Positions 1-8,418 of a stretch of DNA of 64,000 nt are shown piece after piece. Origin of the DNA: Candidatus Bathyarchaeota archaeon (GTDB taxonomy: Archaea; Thermoproteota; Bathyarchaeia; Bathyarchaeales; Bathycorpusculaceae); the NCBI GenBank assembly GCA_026014585.1, contig JAOZIA010000005.1, forward strand, positions 62,001-126,000, written 5' to 3'. Numbering within the stretch: the stretch's first letter is position 1; each line of letters opens with the position of its first letter. The translations under genes were made by a program, and so were the position numbers. The notes under the pieces are model-generated. The model saw only the letters and a list, made by a program, of their open reading frames with translations, was not told where the DNA came from and searched no databases.

Positions 1-272
1 GCGGTATAAAGCAAAAGTGCTACAGATACACCTGCGTAGGTGTCCGTGCTTGAGTCATCAGAATTTACGTCTAGAGTTATCTGGTCAACAGACACCAAGT
101 CGTCCAGAGTGCAATTTGCGGGAACGTACACTTTTCCTTTTATTTCAAGATTAAGGTAAGGTTCTACACCATTTAGGCAAGTGAAATAGTAAATTGGAAG
201 TGCTAATGCAATTATAAGCACAATTGTTGCTACAGCGATTTTCTGGTTTTTCCTGCTTTTTTTTCTCAACAT
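1..272 (-). CDS. Membrane-anchored extracellular protein, cut by window edge
   Basis: This frame stays open from an ATG at 272 to the left edge of the window, so only the first 90 residues are seen. A lysine/arginine-rich start (MLRKKSRKNQK) is followed by one hydrophobic helix at about residues 12-30, so the protein is anchored in or exported across the membrane. The next part contains LEIKGKVYVPANCTLDDL, which loosely resembles the opening strand of molybdopterin-oxidoreductase or SLBB-like extracellular domains. That likeness is only a hypothesis, prompted also by the ModE-like regulator just upstream on the same strand. The 119 bases between the two genes hold no other gene that I can see. 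Confidence 0.7.
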   Translation of the reverse strand, partial: MLRKKSRKNQKIAVATIVLIIALALPIYYFTCLNGVEPYLNLEIKGKVYVPANCTLDDLVSVDQITLDVNSDDSSTDTYAGVSVALLLYT

Positions 273-391
273 TTTTCACTTAGTTAATTTTTTGTTTGCC
301 TTATCATGTAATTGTGAAGATATTATATCAAGCATGCTTAGCGTGTATGCTATTTGTATTAATAAATAGATTTTCCCAAAACTCACCCTTA

Positions 392-721
392 TTAGGGCAG
401 TTTTTTTAGGGCATTATTTAGTTCATGTTGAGCGTTTCTGTACTTGGTAACTAAGGCTTTTCCATATTCGGTGACTTCGGAGCTACCGCCGCCTTTTGCG
501 CCTCCTCTGACCCGTGTGACTAAGCTTTCGCCAAGGCGTTCTTCTGATATTGTTATTCTGTGGAGGGCGTACCTGTAGGACATGCCTAGATGTTGGGAGG
601 CTTTTAGGATGGAGTGGTGTTTGTCTATTTCTTCTATGAGTTGTGCTATTCCGTCGCCGAAGGTTGCTTGGTTTTTCTCGTTTACCATCCAGACTTTTAT
701 TTTGTATGTTTGGGTGCTCAA
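392..721 (-). CDS. ModE-like winged-helix transcription regulator
   Basis: A 109-residue protein made only of the DNA-binding domain of the ModE/LysR-like winged-helix family. The recognition helix region reads MSYRYALHRI, followed by the typical glycine-rich wing (VRGGAKGGGS) and a last helix ending in a run of basic residues. ModE proteins of full length (about 260 residues) carry two molbindin domains that sense molybdate. These are missing here, as in many archaeal single-domain homologues, so the ligand is unknown. The start is a TTG at 721; no ATG lies in a suitable place. The DNA before the gene (about 755-771) holds an imperfect palindrome GCACT-N7-AGTGC that could be its own operator (inference). 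Confidence 0.88.
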   Translation of the reverse strand: MSTQTYKIKVWMVNEKNQATFGDGIAQLIEEIDKHHSILKASQHLGMSYRYALHRITISEERLGESLVTRVRGGAKGGGSSEVTEYGKALVTKYRNAQHELNNALKKLP

Positions 722-842
722 TGCTTGTCACTGTTTATTATTTTGGTGTGTTGGGCACTTAAGTTTAGTGCTTTTTTGGGGGGGTTGTGGGTTTTTGGTT
801 TTAGTTTTTTTTATGTTGGCGCTGTGTTTGTAAACCAGCAAC

Positions 843-852
843 ACTTTTATAG
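843..852 (+). promoter_or_regulatory. TATA box of the sudB-sudA operon
   Basis: The stretch acttttatag fits an archaeal TATA box. Transcription would begin about 25 bases downstream, near 870-877. This rules out the ATG at 861 as the translation start of the first gene and favours a start at 912 or 927. Confidence 0.5.
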
Positions 853-911
853 CATATATATTGTATATACAATTAATATTATTCAGCAGCTCAAACCGGG
901 AGAACGTACAC

Positions 912-1790
912 TTGACACAATCCAACATGCAACCCAAAGTTAATCAGGTTGTCGAAAAAATAGTCCTAAATTCAGTCACCAAAAAAATCACAGTATACGC
1001 CCCAGACATTGCAGAAAAAGCAAAAGCAGGGCAATTCGTGATTTTCAAAATACGCCAAGACAGCGAAAGAATCCCCTTAACCCTGTCATCATGGGATAAA
1101 GAAAAAGGCACAATATCCCACATTTTCCAAGAAGTCGGCTACTCAACCAAAGAGTTAGGCTCACTGGAAGTGGAAGACCACATAATGCACATAGCAGGTC
1201 CACTGGGAAACCCCAGTGAAATAGAAAACTTTGGCACTGCCGCCGTCATCTGCGGAGGCTTAGGTACAGCAGTTGCGTACCCCGTAGCAAAAGCCCTCAA
1301 AGAAGCAGGAAACAAAGTAATCTCCATTGTGGGTGCCAGAAACGCTGAACTCTTCATTTTAGAAGATGAAATGACCGCGGTGTCAGATGAAATCTACTTC
1401 ACATCTGATGATGGCTCAAAAGGCCAAAAAGGCTTCGTAAGTGACGTTTTAAAATCATTAATTGCAAAAAACATCAAATTCGACATTGTATTTGCCATTG
1501 GGCCCCCAATCATGATGAGCGTAATCGCAGACATCACCCGTCCATATGGAATCAAAACCATTGCCAGCCTAAACCCAATCATGGTGGACGGCATGGGCAT
1601 GTGCGGTGCCTGCAGAGTAACCATAGGTAACGAAACCAAGTTTGCCTGTGTGGACGGCCCAGAATTTGATGCTCACTTAGTTAACTTTAAAGAACTCATG
1701 CAGCGGCTCAAAAGCTACTGTACCGAAGAGAAAAACCTCATGCAAGCACACGAACACCACGGAGGAAATTGTCAATGTCACAACCACTAA
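912..1790 (+). CDS. sudB: FAD/NAD-binding small subunit of SudAB/NfnAB-type oxidoreductase
   Basis: Homologous to the small subunit of sulfide dehydrogenase / NADH-dependent ferredoxin:NADP oxidoreductase (SudB, NfnA). It has the fold of the electron-transfer subunit of dihydroorotate dehydrogenase: an N-terminal FAD-binding barrel (motif RIPLTLSSWD, about residues 45-60), a NAD-binding domain beginning at VICGGLGTAVAYPVAKAL, and a [2Fe-2S] cluster site near the C-terminus (GMCGACRVTIG with a further Cys in FACVDG). The pair typically moves electrons between NAD(H), NADP(H) and ferredoxin, or reduces polysulfide, in the cytoplasm. The start is uncertain: TTG at 912 has a GGGAG site nine bases upstream, while ATG at 927 is the alternative. 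The last 14 residues are His/Cys rich (HEHHGGNCQCHNH). The gene overlaps the next by 16 bases. Confidence 0.92.
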   Translation: MTQSNMQPKVNQVVEKIVLNSVTKKITVYAPDIAEKAKAGQFVIFKIRQDSERIPLTLSSWDKEKGTISHIFQEVGYSTKELGSLEVEDHIMHIAGPLGNPSEIENFGTAAVICGGLGTAVAYPVAKALKEAGNKVISIVGARNAELFILEDEMTAVSDEIYFTSDDGSKGQKGFVSDVLKSLIAKNIKFDIVFAIGPPIMMSVIADITRPYGIKTIASLNPIMVDGMGMCGACRVTIGNETKFACVDGPEFDAHLVNFKELMQRLKSYCTEEKNLMQAHEHHGGNCQCHNH

Positions 1791-3199
1791 ACCAAAATGG
1801 AAACAATAAACGCTTCACCGCAGTTGACGTGCGAAAGCAAGACCCGTCAGTGCGAACCAAAAACTTCAAAGAAGTAGTGTTAGGCTACACCGAAGAACAA
1901 GCAATAGCTGAAGCATCCCGTTGCCTAAACTGTGTGGCACCAAAATGTGTTGAAGGTTGCCCAGTTGGCGTACAAATCCCCGCTTTCATTAAACTCATAA
2001 AACAAAACGATTATATCGATGCCATAAACAAAATCAAAGAACGCAACAGCTTACCCGCCATCTGCGGACGGGTATGTCCCCAGGAAGAACAATGCCAAAA
2101 AATGTGCATCCTAAGCAAAAAAGGCGACCCAGTTTCTATTGGTAGGCTCGAACGGTTTGTTGCCGATTTTGAGCGCGAACGAGGTATACAAGTGCCCGCA
2201 ATTCCGCCAAGTAACGGCAAAAAAGTTGCTGTTGTCGGTGCAGGACCAGCTGGCTTAACCGTTGCAGCAGACCTTGCAAAACTCGGCTACAAAGTCACAA
2301 TTTTCGAAGCACTTCACAAAGGCGGCGGTGTCCTTGTCTATGGTATTCCTGAGTTCCGTTTGCCAAAGCAGATTGTGCAAACCGAAATTGACTACATCAC
2401 CAAGCTGGGCGTAGAGTTCCAGCCTGACTACTTAATCGGCAGAATCTTCACCATCGAAGAACTATTCAAGCAAGGCTACGAAGCAGTCTTCATCGGAACC
2501 GGTGCAGGATTGCCCAAATTCCTCTGCGTCCAAGGCGAAAATCTCAACGGCATCTACAGCGCAAACGAATTTCTCATACGCGTAAACCTCATGAAAAGCT
2601 ACAAGGTCCCACAATCCAAAACCCCAATCCGCGTTGGCAAAAACGTGGCAGTTATCGGCGGCGGCAACGTTGCTTTGGATTCTGCTCGTTGCGCGTTGCG
2701 GTTAGGTGCTGATAAAGTAACAATTATTTACCGACGAACACGAAATGAGATGCCTGCACGACAAGAAGAAATCGATAATGCCGAGGAAGAAGGTATCGAA
2801 TTCAAGTATCTCACTGCACCCCTCAAATTTACAGGCGACGAACAAGGTAACGTTAAGACGATGGAGACAATTTCGATGCGGCTCTGTGATGCAGATGACA
2901 CTGGAAGACACCAAGTTGCACCCATAGAAGGCTCCGAATCAACCATGGACGTGGACACAGTAATCGTAGCCATCGGACGCACACCCAACCCCATCATACA
3001 AGGCACAACCCCTGGCCTAAAAACCCAGCGCGGCGGCATAATCGCCAGTGACAGCAACTTCAAAACCAGCCTCGAAGGCGTCTACGTCGGCGGCGACATC
3101 GCAACAGGCGAAGCCACCGTAATCAGCGCCATGGGCACAGGGAAAACCGCGGCAAAAAGCATCCACGAATACCTACAAAATAAAGAAAAGAAAGAATAA
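1775..3199 (+). CDS. sudA: Large subunit of SudAB/NfnAB-type oxidoreductase (GltD-like)
   Basis: A 474-residue flavoprotein of the glutamate-synthase small-subunit (GltD) family, the usual partner of the preceding gene (SudA, NfnB). The N-terminal cysteine-rich region (CLNCVAPKCVEGCP and CGRVCPQEEQCQKMC) binds [4Fe-4S] clusters. An FAD-binding Rossmann motif GAGPAGLTVAADLAKLG follows at about residue 150, then an NADP-binding motif GGGNVALDSARCALRLG at about 290, and the second FAD motif VGGDIATG near the end. The family is often annotated as glutamate synthase, but no large GltB subunit is present, so electron bifurcation or transhydrogenation is the likelier job. The ATG at 1775 lies nine bases after a GGAGG site. 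Confidence 0.94.
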   Translation: MSQPLNQNGNNKRFTAVDVRKQDPSVRTKNFKEVVLGYTEEQAIAEASRCLNCVAPKCVEGCPVGVQIPAFIKLIKQNDYIDAINKIKERNSLPAICGRVCPQEEQCQKMCILSKKGDPVSIGRLERFVADFERERGIQVPAIPPSNGKKVAVVGAGPAGLTVAADLAKLGYKVTIFEALHKGGGVLVYGIPEFRLPKQIVQTEIDYITKLGVEFQPDYLIGRIFTIEELFKQGYEAVFIGTGAGLPKFLCVQGENLNGIYSANEFLIRVNLMKSYKVPQSKTPIRVGKNVAVIGGGNVALDSARCALRLGADKVTIIYRRTRNEMPARQEEIDNAEEEGIEFKYLTAPLKFTGDEQGNVKTMETISMRLCDADDTGRHQVAPIEGSESTMDVDTVIVAIGRTPNPIIQGTTPGLKTQRGGIIASDSNFKTSLEGVYVGGDIATGEATVISAMGTGKTAAKSIHEYLQNKEKKE

Positions 3200-3202
3200 A
3201 TC

Positions 3203-3246
3203 GGGAACGCTTAGGCGTCCCTTCACCTAACTTTTAGTTTTTCTCT
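3203..3246. terminator. Possible two-way terminator between convergent genes
   Basis: A hairpin GGG(A)ACGC-TTAG-GCGTCCC (3203-3221, one bulged A) is followed on the plus strand by T-rich DNA (cttttagtttttct). On the minus strand it is followed by another T-rich stretch. It lies between the sudA stop and the end of the convergent 69-residue gene. Confidence 0.4.
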
Positions 3247-3443
3247 GATTTTTGTGCTTCCCTTAACCGCTGGTTTTCCTCGATTAAAGATTTTATCGCG
3301 TCGGTTGCGGAGGTTAATAGGTCGTTGAAGCCCAAGTTGATATTGGCAACACGCATGTTGAATATTTGGATTTTTTGCTGAATCTCAGATGAGAGCTGGA
3401 CTTGGTTGTGTTCGGTTTTAGGGTTTAATTGCTGCTTTTCCAT
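3234..3443 (-). CDS. Small coiled-coil protein of the tail-fibre-like cluster
   Basis: A 69-residue protein with no recognised family. It is charged and predicted helical; the second half (TSATDAIKSLIEENQRLREA) has the heptad look of a short coiled coil, suggesting a trimeric or dimeric structural part. It is the last gene of a three-gene minus-strand set (5056 to 3234). A GAGGT site lies about 13 bases before the ATG. A role with the two fibre-like proteins upstream is inferred only from position. Confidence 0.65.
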   Translation of the reverse strand: MEKQQLNPKTEHNQVQLSSEIQQKIQIFNMRVANINLGFNDLLTSATDAIKSLIEENQRLREAQKSEKN

Positions 3444-3461
3444 TCTTTTCCAGACCTCTTA

Positions 3462-4070
3462 CTAGCTTGTTTTGTTTTTTAACGCTTTAAGTTCCCCATT
3501 AATTCTTACTCTGATCGGGGACGCGTCTGGATCGTCTGTTTCCACCACGGAGACATCAAGGGTTTCGTCGTTGTACCGTATTTTTAGCGGACTACTGCCT
3601 AAAGCCGCAAGCTGAATCTGGCTTGTGACTCCACTGGAACGATAATTCAGATTGGGCAATGAAGATGTAAAAACCATGTTTAGATAGCTGTCACTTGTCG
3701 CTGTGGTAACGTTGAACCAAACATTAGTAAGAATTACGGCAACTCTAAAGATAATATGTAAATGAAATGCCCAAGGACTCGAAAGTGTATAATCTGCTCC
3801 GACAGGTGATGATGTTGCTGAACCAAGAACATGACTGCCTATTTTTAATTCTATATAAATACGGTCTGTTGAAGTAACAGTTCCTGAAACAGGAATATTA
3901 TAATCACTTGTCCAATTAATTATTTGCCAAGCAGGCCCTGATACTGGACAATTGCCCGAACCGAGAATCGCCCCGACAGCATTGTTTTTGCGAATAACTA
4001 AATATGTGTTATCCATACCGACAATTTGGAGGTCTGAAACTGTTGGTATAGTTAATGCCAGATTAACCAT
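3462..4070 (-). CDS. Beta-rich structural protein, tail-fibre-like cluster
   Basis: A 202-residue protein without a recognised family. It has no signal peptide or membrane helix and is rich in Ser, Thr, Val and Asn with alternating hydrophobic strands, like virion fibre or baseplate proteins. It ends with IRVRINGELKALKNK, a motif style often seen at the tips of phage structural proteins. The ATG at 4070 is preceded by a purine-rich site (gggggaa) and lies 11 bases after the stop of the upstream gene, so the two are co-transcribed. Assignment as virus-derived is inference from composition and neighbours. Confidence 0.7.
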   Translation of the reverse strand: MVNLALTIPTVSDLQIVGMDNTYLVIRKNNAVGAILGSGNCPVSGPAWQIINWTSDYNIPVSGTVTSTDRIYIELKIGSHVLGSATSSPVGADYTLSSPWAFHLHIIFRVAVILTNVWFNVTTATSDSYLNMVFTSSLPNLNYRSSGVTSQIQLAALGSSPLKIRYNDETLDVSVVETDDPDASPIRVRINGELKALKNKTS

Positions 4071-4081
4071 CTATATTCCCC

Positions 4082-5056
4082 CTACGTTAGCCAGATGTCG
4101 CCGTCTACAGGTGAAGCAGGCGCACCAACACGAATTTGAAAAGGAAACGTTGAACCATCCAATTTTTTAAGACTATCAGTACGCAGTGCCGCAGTTGAAA
4201 TGTATGGTGCAGTGTCCTCGAGTCCAGCGGTTAATGTTCCCCAAGTTTTTGTTTCACCAACCAGCCCAGCATAAATGTTAACGGTGTGCGCTGCAAAATC
4301 ACCAAGCTGGTTTATTCCATAATCTGTTCCAATAATTCCCAGTCCCTCAGCATAAATATTGGCACATTTCAGGTTTCCAAGGTCTGTTTGGTTAAGGCGG
4401 TAAATGTGTAGGGTATCTAAGTTATAATTATATTCGCTTGTTGGAGCAAATTCTTGCCATTCCGCTGCTGTTTCATTATATTTATAGATCATGGCTTCGC
4501 CTGTGTTGATATATAATTCGCCATCTTCGGGTGTGGCACTTGGAAAATCGTTTATGTCATGCAAAGCGCTCAATTCAGAGTGCATCAGCCAAATCATAGG
4601 TTGATGAAACGGATCATACATTCCGCTACCAAGACCTAGCATACCTTGGTTAGAAGATATATATCCTCCAACTGCGAAGTCTTTTTTTACTATAAAACCT
4701 TGACTCCAAGTTAGAATCGGATTATTGGTACCAGACATTTTTATAAGGGATAAGTCCCCATAATGTCCACTATCTGTGTCCTTAAACCGAATATAGTTTT
4801 CTCCAGTAGGGATTGTATAGGTATGAGGCTTCCAAAGACCATTTTTCCATTCCCAAATGTAATGATAAACTAGATCATTTGGGCTAATTGTCGGTGTCTG
4901 GGTAGGAAGCCTGATACATCTGCTTATATTCAGGGTTAACTTATTAGTGCCATCATCATCGAATATTGTATCTAGGTTAATATAGTTCTCATCATCTGAT
5001 GCTTTAATTGTAAGTTGAGGTTTGCATGTTAGGTGGTCAAATATTCCATCTACCAC
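4082..5056 (-). CDS. Tail-fibre-like protein
   Basis: A 324-residue protein resembling bacteriophage tail-fibre or receptor-binding proteins in style. It has beta-rich repeats of glycine and asparagine, the phrase FPSATPEDGELYINTG, which is typical of fibre segments reporting displayed parameters, and a terminal VGAPASPVDGDIWLT motif common at the end of phage fibre proteins. There is no signal peptide. The start is GTG at 5056 with an AAGGGG site upstream. It opens a minus-strand set with the 202- and 69-residue genes. No capsid, portal or lysis gene is near it; the capsid module of this window is 43 kb away. The sequence motifs are seen directly, the viral origin is inferred. Confidence 0.7.
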   Translation of the reverse strand: MVDGIFDHLTCKPQLTIKASDDENYINLDTIFDDDGTNKLTLNISRCIRLPTQTPTISPNDLVYHYIWEWKNGLWKPHTYTIPTGENYIRFKDTDSGHYGDLSLIKMSGTNNPILTWSQGFIVKKDFAVGGYISSNQGMLGLGSGMYDPFHQPMIWLMHSELSALHDINDFPSATPEDGELYINTGEAMIYKYNETAAEWQEFAPTSEYNYNLDTLHIYRLNQTDLGNLKCANIYAEGLGIIGTDYGINQLGDFAAHTVNIYAGLVGETKTWGTLTAGLEDTAPYISTAALRTDSLKKLDGSTFPFQIRVGAPASPVDGDIWLT

Positions 5057-5416
5057 AGGTTTTTACCCCTTAACGCTTGTTTTTCTGTGTTATGGATTTG
5101 TTGGTTTTCTTTTGATGTTTTTGCTATTTTCATATTATTCACGCTTTGATTATTCTATTGCTTGTGCTTTTAAGGAAGAAGAACGGTTTAGGTAACAGGG
5201 ATATAATGCAAAGTATCCTGAATACCGAGAAATTAAGAAAAAGAAGTGCAGACCTTTTATGAGATAAAACGGTTACATAATTGTCGATTAAAACCTCGGA
5301 AGTGCCAAGGAAAACTACACTAATATTCTTAGAAGCATTTGGCAATCATGACTACGTTATTTGTGACGCTCGTGGATTCACAATGACGTATGTATAAGCA
5401 GCTTAAACGGAAAATC
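5057..5416. other. Gene-free stretch, possibly a decayed reading frame
   Basis: I see no convincing gene here. On the plus strand one frame reads in three pieces separated by stop codons (about 5149-5262, 5263-5280 and 5281-5398). Its last piece ends FLEAFGNHDYVICDARG, which looks more protein-like than random, so this may be a decayed gene. A 68-residue open frame on the minus strand (5139-5345) lacks a good ribosome site and looks like a shadow of it. The stretch also holds the upstream region of the fibre-like operon. Confidence 0.35.
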
Positions 5417-6445
5417 TCAGGGTTGCTCAGTTATTTTAAATGCACGGTTCACTGCAACCTCAGCGATGCTTTGAGCACAATGGGCAATACGACGCATGTT
5501 ATCTCGAATTGAGCACAAGGCGCAGACGAGTTCGGCGCTTTTTTGGGGTCCAACAAAGGATTTGGCAGCGATTTCAACGTAGAGTTTTTCCATTCTCTGC
5601 TGACTTTTCATGATTTCAACTGAAAAGTTGATATCCCGGGCAAAAAATGCCTTAAACGCCTTAACATAGAGGTCAATGGTTTCATTTCCAGCCGTAACCA
5701 TCAACTCCGCAACGTCATCAGGAATCCTGTCATTGTTGCCTTCAATCATGACAAGGTTGCGGGCTATGCTTGCGGCGTAGTCAGCGGCGTGTTCCATTCG
5801 ATAAATCAGGATTTGATAATCCATGCAGTCCAAGGGGTCCACGTGAAGTTCGTTGGCTAACACGGGGTCTTGAGCAGCATTGCGTAAAATCCTCAGAACA
5901 AAAAACGCAAATTGGTCCACGTCATCATCGAGGGGGAAGATGGATTTTGCGAGGGGTATGTCGTGGTCTTTTATGGCGGTGATGGCGCTTTCGCACATGG
6001 AGAGGGATATGAGGTGCATGCGTTGTATGGTTTGCTGAAGTGAGGCTTGGGATTCGTCAGTGAGACTTTGGATAAAGACGCATTTTGAGTCAGATTCCAT
6101 CACGCGCATGTAGAGGCGTCCTGCAATGTTGCGGATTGCCTTAGTCTGCGGAACGGAGAAGACTTTGGAGGAAGATAGTTTGATTCCTGAATACCCATTG
6201 AGGAATGCGCCTAAAACTTTTTGAGTTATGAGAAGTTCGTCTTCGTTTTGATTGATATTTAGGGTTGTTTCTTTTTGGGTTGTTTTTTTTAGGGTGCTGG
6301 GGTAGATGACTAAGGAGCGGTCGCGTTGTATTGCGAAGGATACGGCGTCACCTTTTTTGAGGTCGTTGAGTTGCATCCAGTCTTTTGGAAGAGAAACAAC
6401 CAAGGATGATTTGCCAAGAGACATAATTTTTCTTTCCAAATCCAT
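5417..6445 (-). CDS. AbrB-PhoU phosphate uptake regulator
   Basis: A 342-residue archaeal fusion of an N-terminal SpoVT/AbrB swapped-hairpin DNA-binding domain (LGKSSLVVSLPKDWMQLNDLKKGD, seen at residues 9-32) and a C-terminal PhoU-like helical domain (about 125-335) with repeated E/D-rich helices (RMEHAADYAASIARN, IRDNMRRIAHCAQSIAEVA). The family controls phosphate uptake or the phosphate regulon in archaea. No pst genes are beside it here. The ATG at 6445 directly abuts a GAGGGA site, so translation may begin at the TTG of residue 3 (6439), which has better spacing. A TATA box on the minus strand lies at 6491-6500. Confidence 0.92.
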   Translation of the reverse strand: MDLERKIMSLGKSSLVVSLPKDWMQLNDLKKGDAVSFAIQRDRSLVIYPSTLKKTTQKETTLNINQNEDELLITQKVLGAFLNGYSGIKLSSSKVFSVPQTKAIRNIAGRLYMRVMESDSKCVFIQSLTDESQASLQQTIQRMHLISLSMCESAITAIKDHDIPLAKSIFPLDDDVDQFAFFVLRILRNAAQDPVLANELHVDPLDCMDYQILIYRMEHAADYAASIARNLVMIEGNNDRIPDDVAELMVTAGNETIDLYVKAFKAFFARDINFSVEIMKSQQRMEKLYVEIAAKSFVGPQKSAELVCALCSIRDNMRRIAHCAQSIAEVAVNRAFKITEQP

Positions 6446-6490
6446 TCCCTCGTCATATCACAGGTACATTACTAGTATTATTCCCTTCTA

Positions 6491-6500
6491 GTATATATTA
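6491..6500 (-). promoter_or_regulatory. TATA box of the AbrB-PhoU gene
   Basis: On the minus strand the sequence reads taatatatac, a good archaeal TATA box. Transcription would start near 6470, about 25 bases before the first codon. Confidence 0.45.
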
Positions 6501-6671
6501 GCATATACAATCAGAATCTTAGCAACAAAAATATTTGCCACCTATTAGGCTCCTAATAGCCAAAGTATGCAGAAACGATAGAGGAGAGGTTGGTTTGGTG
6601 TTTTTTACAAGTCAAATTATTAAGAAAAAGATGATGAAGTGGGTCTGCCGAAAAACAACAGACCTGTGTGC

Positions 6672-7418
6672 CTATTTCCATTTGGTTAGGATTTCTTCGC
6701 GCTGGAACGTGGCTTTGCTTAAGTAGAACAAGCCAATGTCGGCTGCGGCTAATGCAACAGAGACTACCACTGCCAATAGGGTTACAGCGGAAAATATCGC
6801 TCCAAAGATAACCACGAAAATCAGCGGCAAAACCACTATTCCGCCCAGTTGTTGCGCGGCTCGTATGTCACTTACTCTGGAAGAGATTATGACGTTTCCT
6901 AAGACACTCATGACACAGCCCAGTGGTGTAATCACGAAGGTCAGCAGTGCCCAGTACAAGTTGGGAAACAGGTAGATTCCGATGGTGTTGTAGGACCAGA
7001 TATCAATTATTGGCAGGAAGATTGCGGCTGCTAGGTATGTGACTGCCATGCAGGGTAGAAATGAGGCTAAACATTTACCCAGCAGCAGTTCACTGTCGGT
7101 GGTCGGTGTAGCTAGGAGGGGTTCAAGGCTTTTTTCGATTTTTTCTCCAACGATGCTGTAGGATGCGATTATGGAGGGCAAAACGGCTGGTATTAAAACG
7201 AAATACATGATGGACAGGTTACCAATTTGAAACACTGTCTCGTACAGTTCTTCTGTAGTCATTTGACTTGCACCCGCGGTTATGCCTTGCGTAAGGAACA
7301 GCGGCAAAACCACCCCTAAAATGATGGGCATGGCGATTAGCGAGTAGAATACGTATCGGTTTCGTCGGATTACGCTTAGGTCTTTTTTGGTTACTATCCA
7401 CGCTTTTGACAGCCTCAT
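6672..7418 (-). CDS. ABC-2 type transporter permease
   Basis: A 248-residue integral membrane protein with about six hydrophobic helices. The first follows RRNRYVFYSLIAMPIILGVVLPLFL, and the central motif SYSIVGEKIEKSLEPLLATP is the hallmark of ABC-2/NatB-type permeases. It forms an exporter with the ATPase encoded just upstream. The two genes are translationally coupled (stop TAA and start ATG overlap as TAATG), and a GGAGGT site lies inside the end of the ATPase gene. The substrate cannot be told from sequence. NatB relatives export sodium ions, others drugs or lipids. Confidence 0.92.
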   Translation of the reverse strand: MRLSKAWIVTKKDLSVIRRNRYVFYSLIAMPIILGVVLPLFLTQGITAGASQMTTEELYETVFQIGNLSIMYFVLIPAVLPSIIASYSIVGEKIEKSLEPLLATPTTDSELLLGKCLASFLPCMAVTYLAAAIFLPIIDIWSYNTIGIYLFPNLYWALLTFVITPLGCVMSVLGNVIISSRVSDIRAAQQLGGIVVLPLIFVVIFGAIFSAVTLLAVVVSVALAAADIGLFYLSKATFQREEILTKWK

Positions 7419-8344
7419 TATGCTGAAACCTCCCGAATCAACTTTAGGTAAACATCCTCAAGCGTTGACCGCAGCTCCGTCACGTACTGGACGTTGCCGC
7501 CTGCCAAAACAACCGCCCGAACAACCTCGGGGTTATTTCGTTCAGGATTATCCATATCCAGTATCAGCTTATTGTCTTGAGAACGCACTGCCTTAACAGC
7601 GCTTAAGTTTTGCACTGCGGATAAGACTGTGTCTGAAACGGTTTCTAAGTGAATTATGGTTTTGCGGTGATACAGGCTCTGCTCTAGGTTTTTGGGTGAA
7701 TCAACCGCGATTAGTTTGCCTTTGAGGATGGCGATGCGGTCGCAGAGTCGTTCAGCCTCGTTTAGGTTGTGCGTGTTTAGGAAGATGGTACGTTTTTCCT
7801 CTTTAAGCTGCACAATGAAGTCGCGGACGGTTTTGGAGGCTTCAGGGTCAAGATTCGCTGTAGGCTCATCCAAAAATACCACCTGTGGATCATGAATAAG
7901 CGCTCGTGCAATGGCAATTTTCTGTTTCATGCCTTTGCTAAATCCTGCAACTGCGTCGTTTCTGCGCTCCCAAATGCCTAAAGCCTTCAACAAGCGTTCG
8001 ATGTTTTCTTTGCGTGTGGCTTCGGGGACTTCGTAGAGTTGCCCGTAGAAGTCGAGGTTGCGGTATGCGCTTAAGCTTTCGTATAATCCTACGTTTTCAG
8101 GTAGGAAACCTACGAGTTTTCTGATTTTTAGGCAGTCATCTGGGTTATTGATGCTGTAACCGCCTATTGTTGCTTCGCCACTTGTTTTGCCTATCAAGCA
8201 GCAGAGCATGCGCACGGTTGTGGTTTTTCCTGCGCCGTTTGGACCAAGGAAACCAAAAACTTCGCCTTTTTCAACTTGCAGTGTGAGGTTGTCCACTGCT
8301 GTGTTTGCTCCGAATTTTCTGGAGAGGTTGGTTGTATCTATCAT
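7418..8344 (-). CDS. ABC transporter ATP-binding protein
   Basis: A 308-residue ATPase of the NatA/CcmA-like ABC-2 group. Walker A is GPNGAGKTT (about residue 36), the signature is FSKGMKQK, and Walker B with the D-loop is VVFLDEPTANLD, followed by the switch His in LNTHNLNEAE. The C-terminal 80 residues form the extension usual for this group. It energises the permease encoded directly downstream. It faces the HTH gene at 8425, with which it shares an 80-base promoter region containing an A/T-rich palindromic core. Confidence 0.95.
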   Translation of the reverse strand: MIDTTNLSRKFGANTAVDNLTLQVEKGEVFGFLGPNGAGKTTTVRMLCCLIGKTSGEATIGGYSINNPDDCLKIRKLVGFLPENVGLYESLSAYRNLDFYGQLYEVPEATRKENIERLLKALGIWERRNDAVAGFSKGMKQKIAIARALIHDPQVVFLDEPTANLDPEASKTVRDFIVQLKEEKRTIFLNTHNLNEAERLCDRIAILKGKLIAVDSPKNLEQSLYHRKTIIHLETVSDTVLSAVQNLSAVKAVRSQDNKLILDMDNPERNNPEVVRAVVLAGGNVQYVTELRSTLEDVYLKLIREVSA

Positions 8345-8386
8345 TTTAGTGCCATCCTTTGTATGTTTGTTTATGTTGTTTATGAT

Positions 8387-8418
8387 GAATAACTATTTAA
8401 GCAAAACGAAACCGTTTT
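8387..8418. promoter_or_regulatory. Shared divergent promoter and AAAACG-N4-CGTTTT operator candidate
   Basis: The stretch 8387-8400 reads as a TATA-like box on both strands (ctatttaa forward, cttaaatag reverse). It can serve both the ABC ATPase and the HTH gene. At 8403-8418 lies a perfect inverted repeat AAAACG-N4-CGTTTT, centred close to the inferred start of the HTH transcript. It is a likely binding site of the HTH protein (inference). Confidence 0.45.

Noticed and set aside
582-943. Two plus-strand frames of 83 and 109 residues opposite the ModE-like gene
   Set aside because: They are antisense shadows or run through the promoter of the sudB operon; no ribosome sites.
1775-3199. Reading sudA as glutamate synthase
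   Set aside because: The protein is GltD-like, but the large catalytic GltB subunit is absent and the neighbour is the SudB/NfnA subunit, so the oxidoreductase reading fits better.
5139-5345. 68-residue minus-strand open frame
   Set aside because: No ribosome site, odd composition, and it lies antisense to the possible relic frame.
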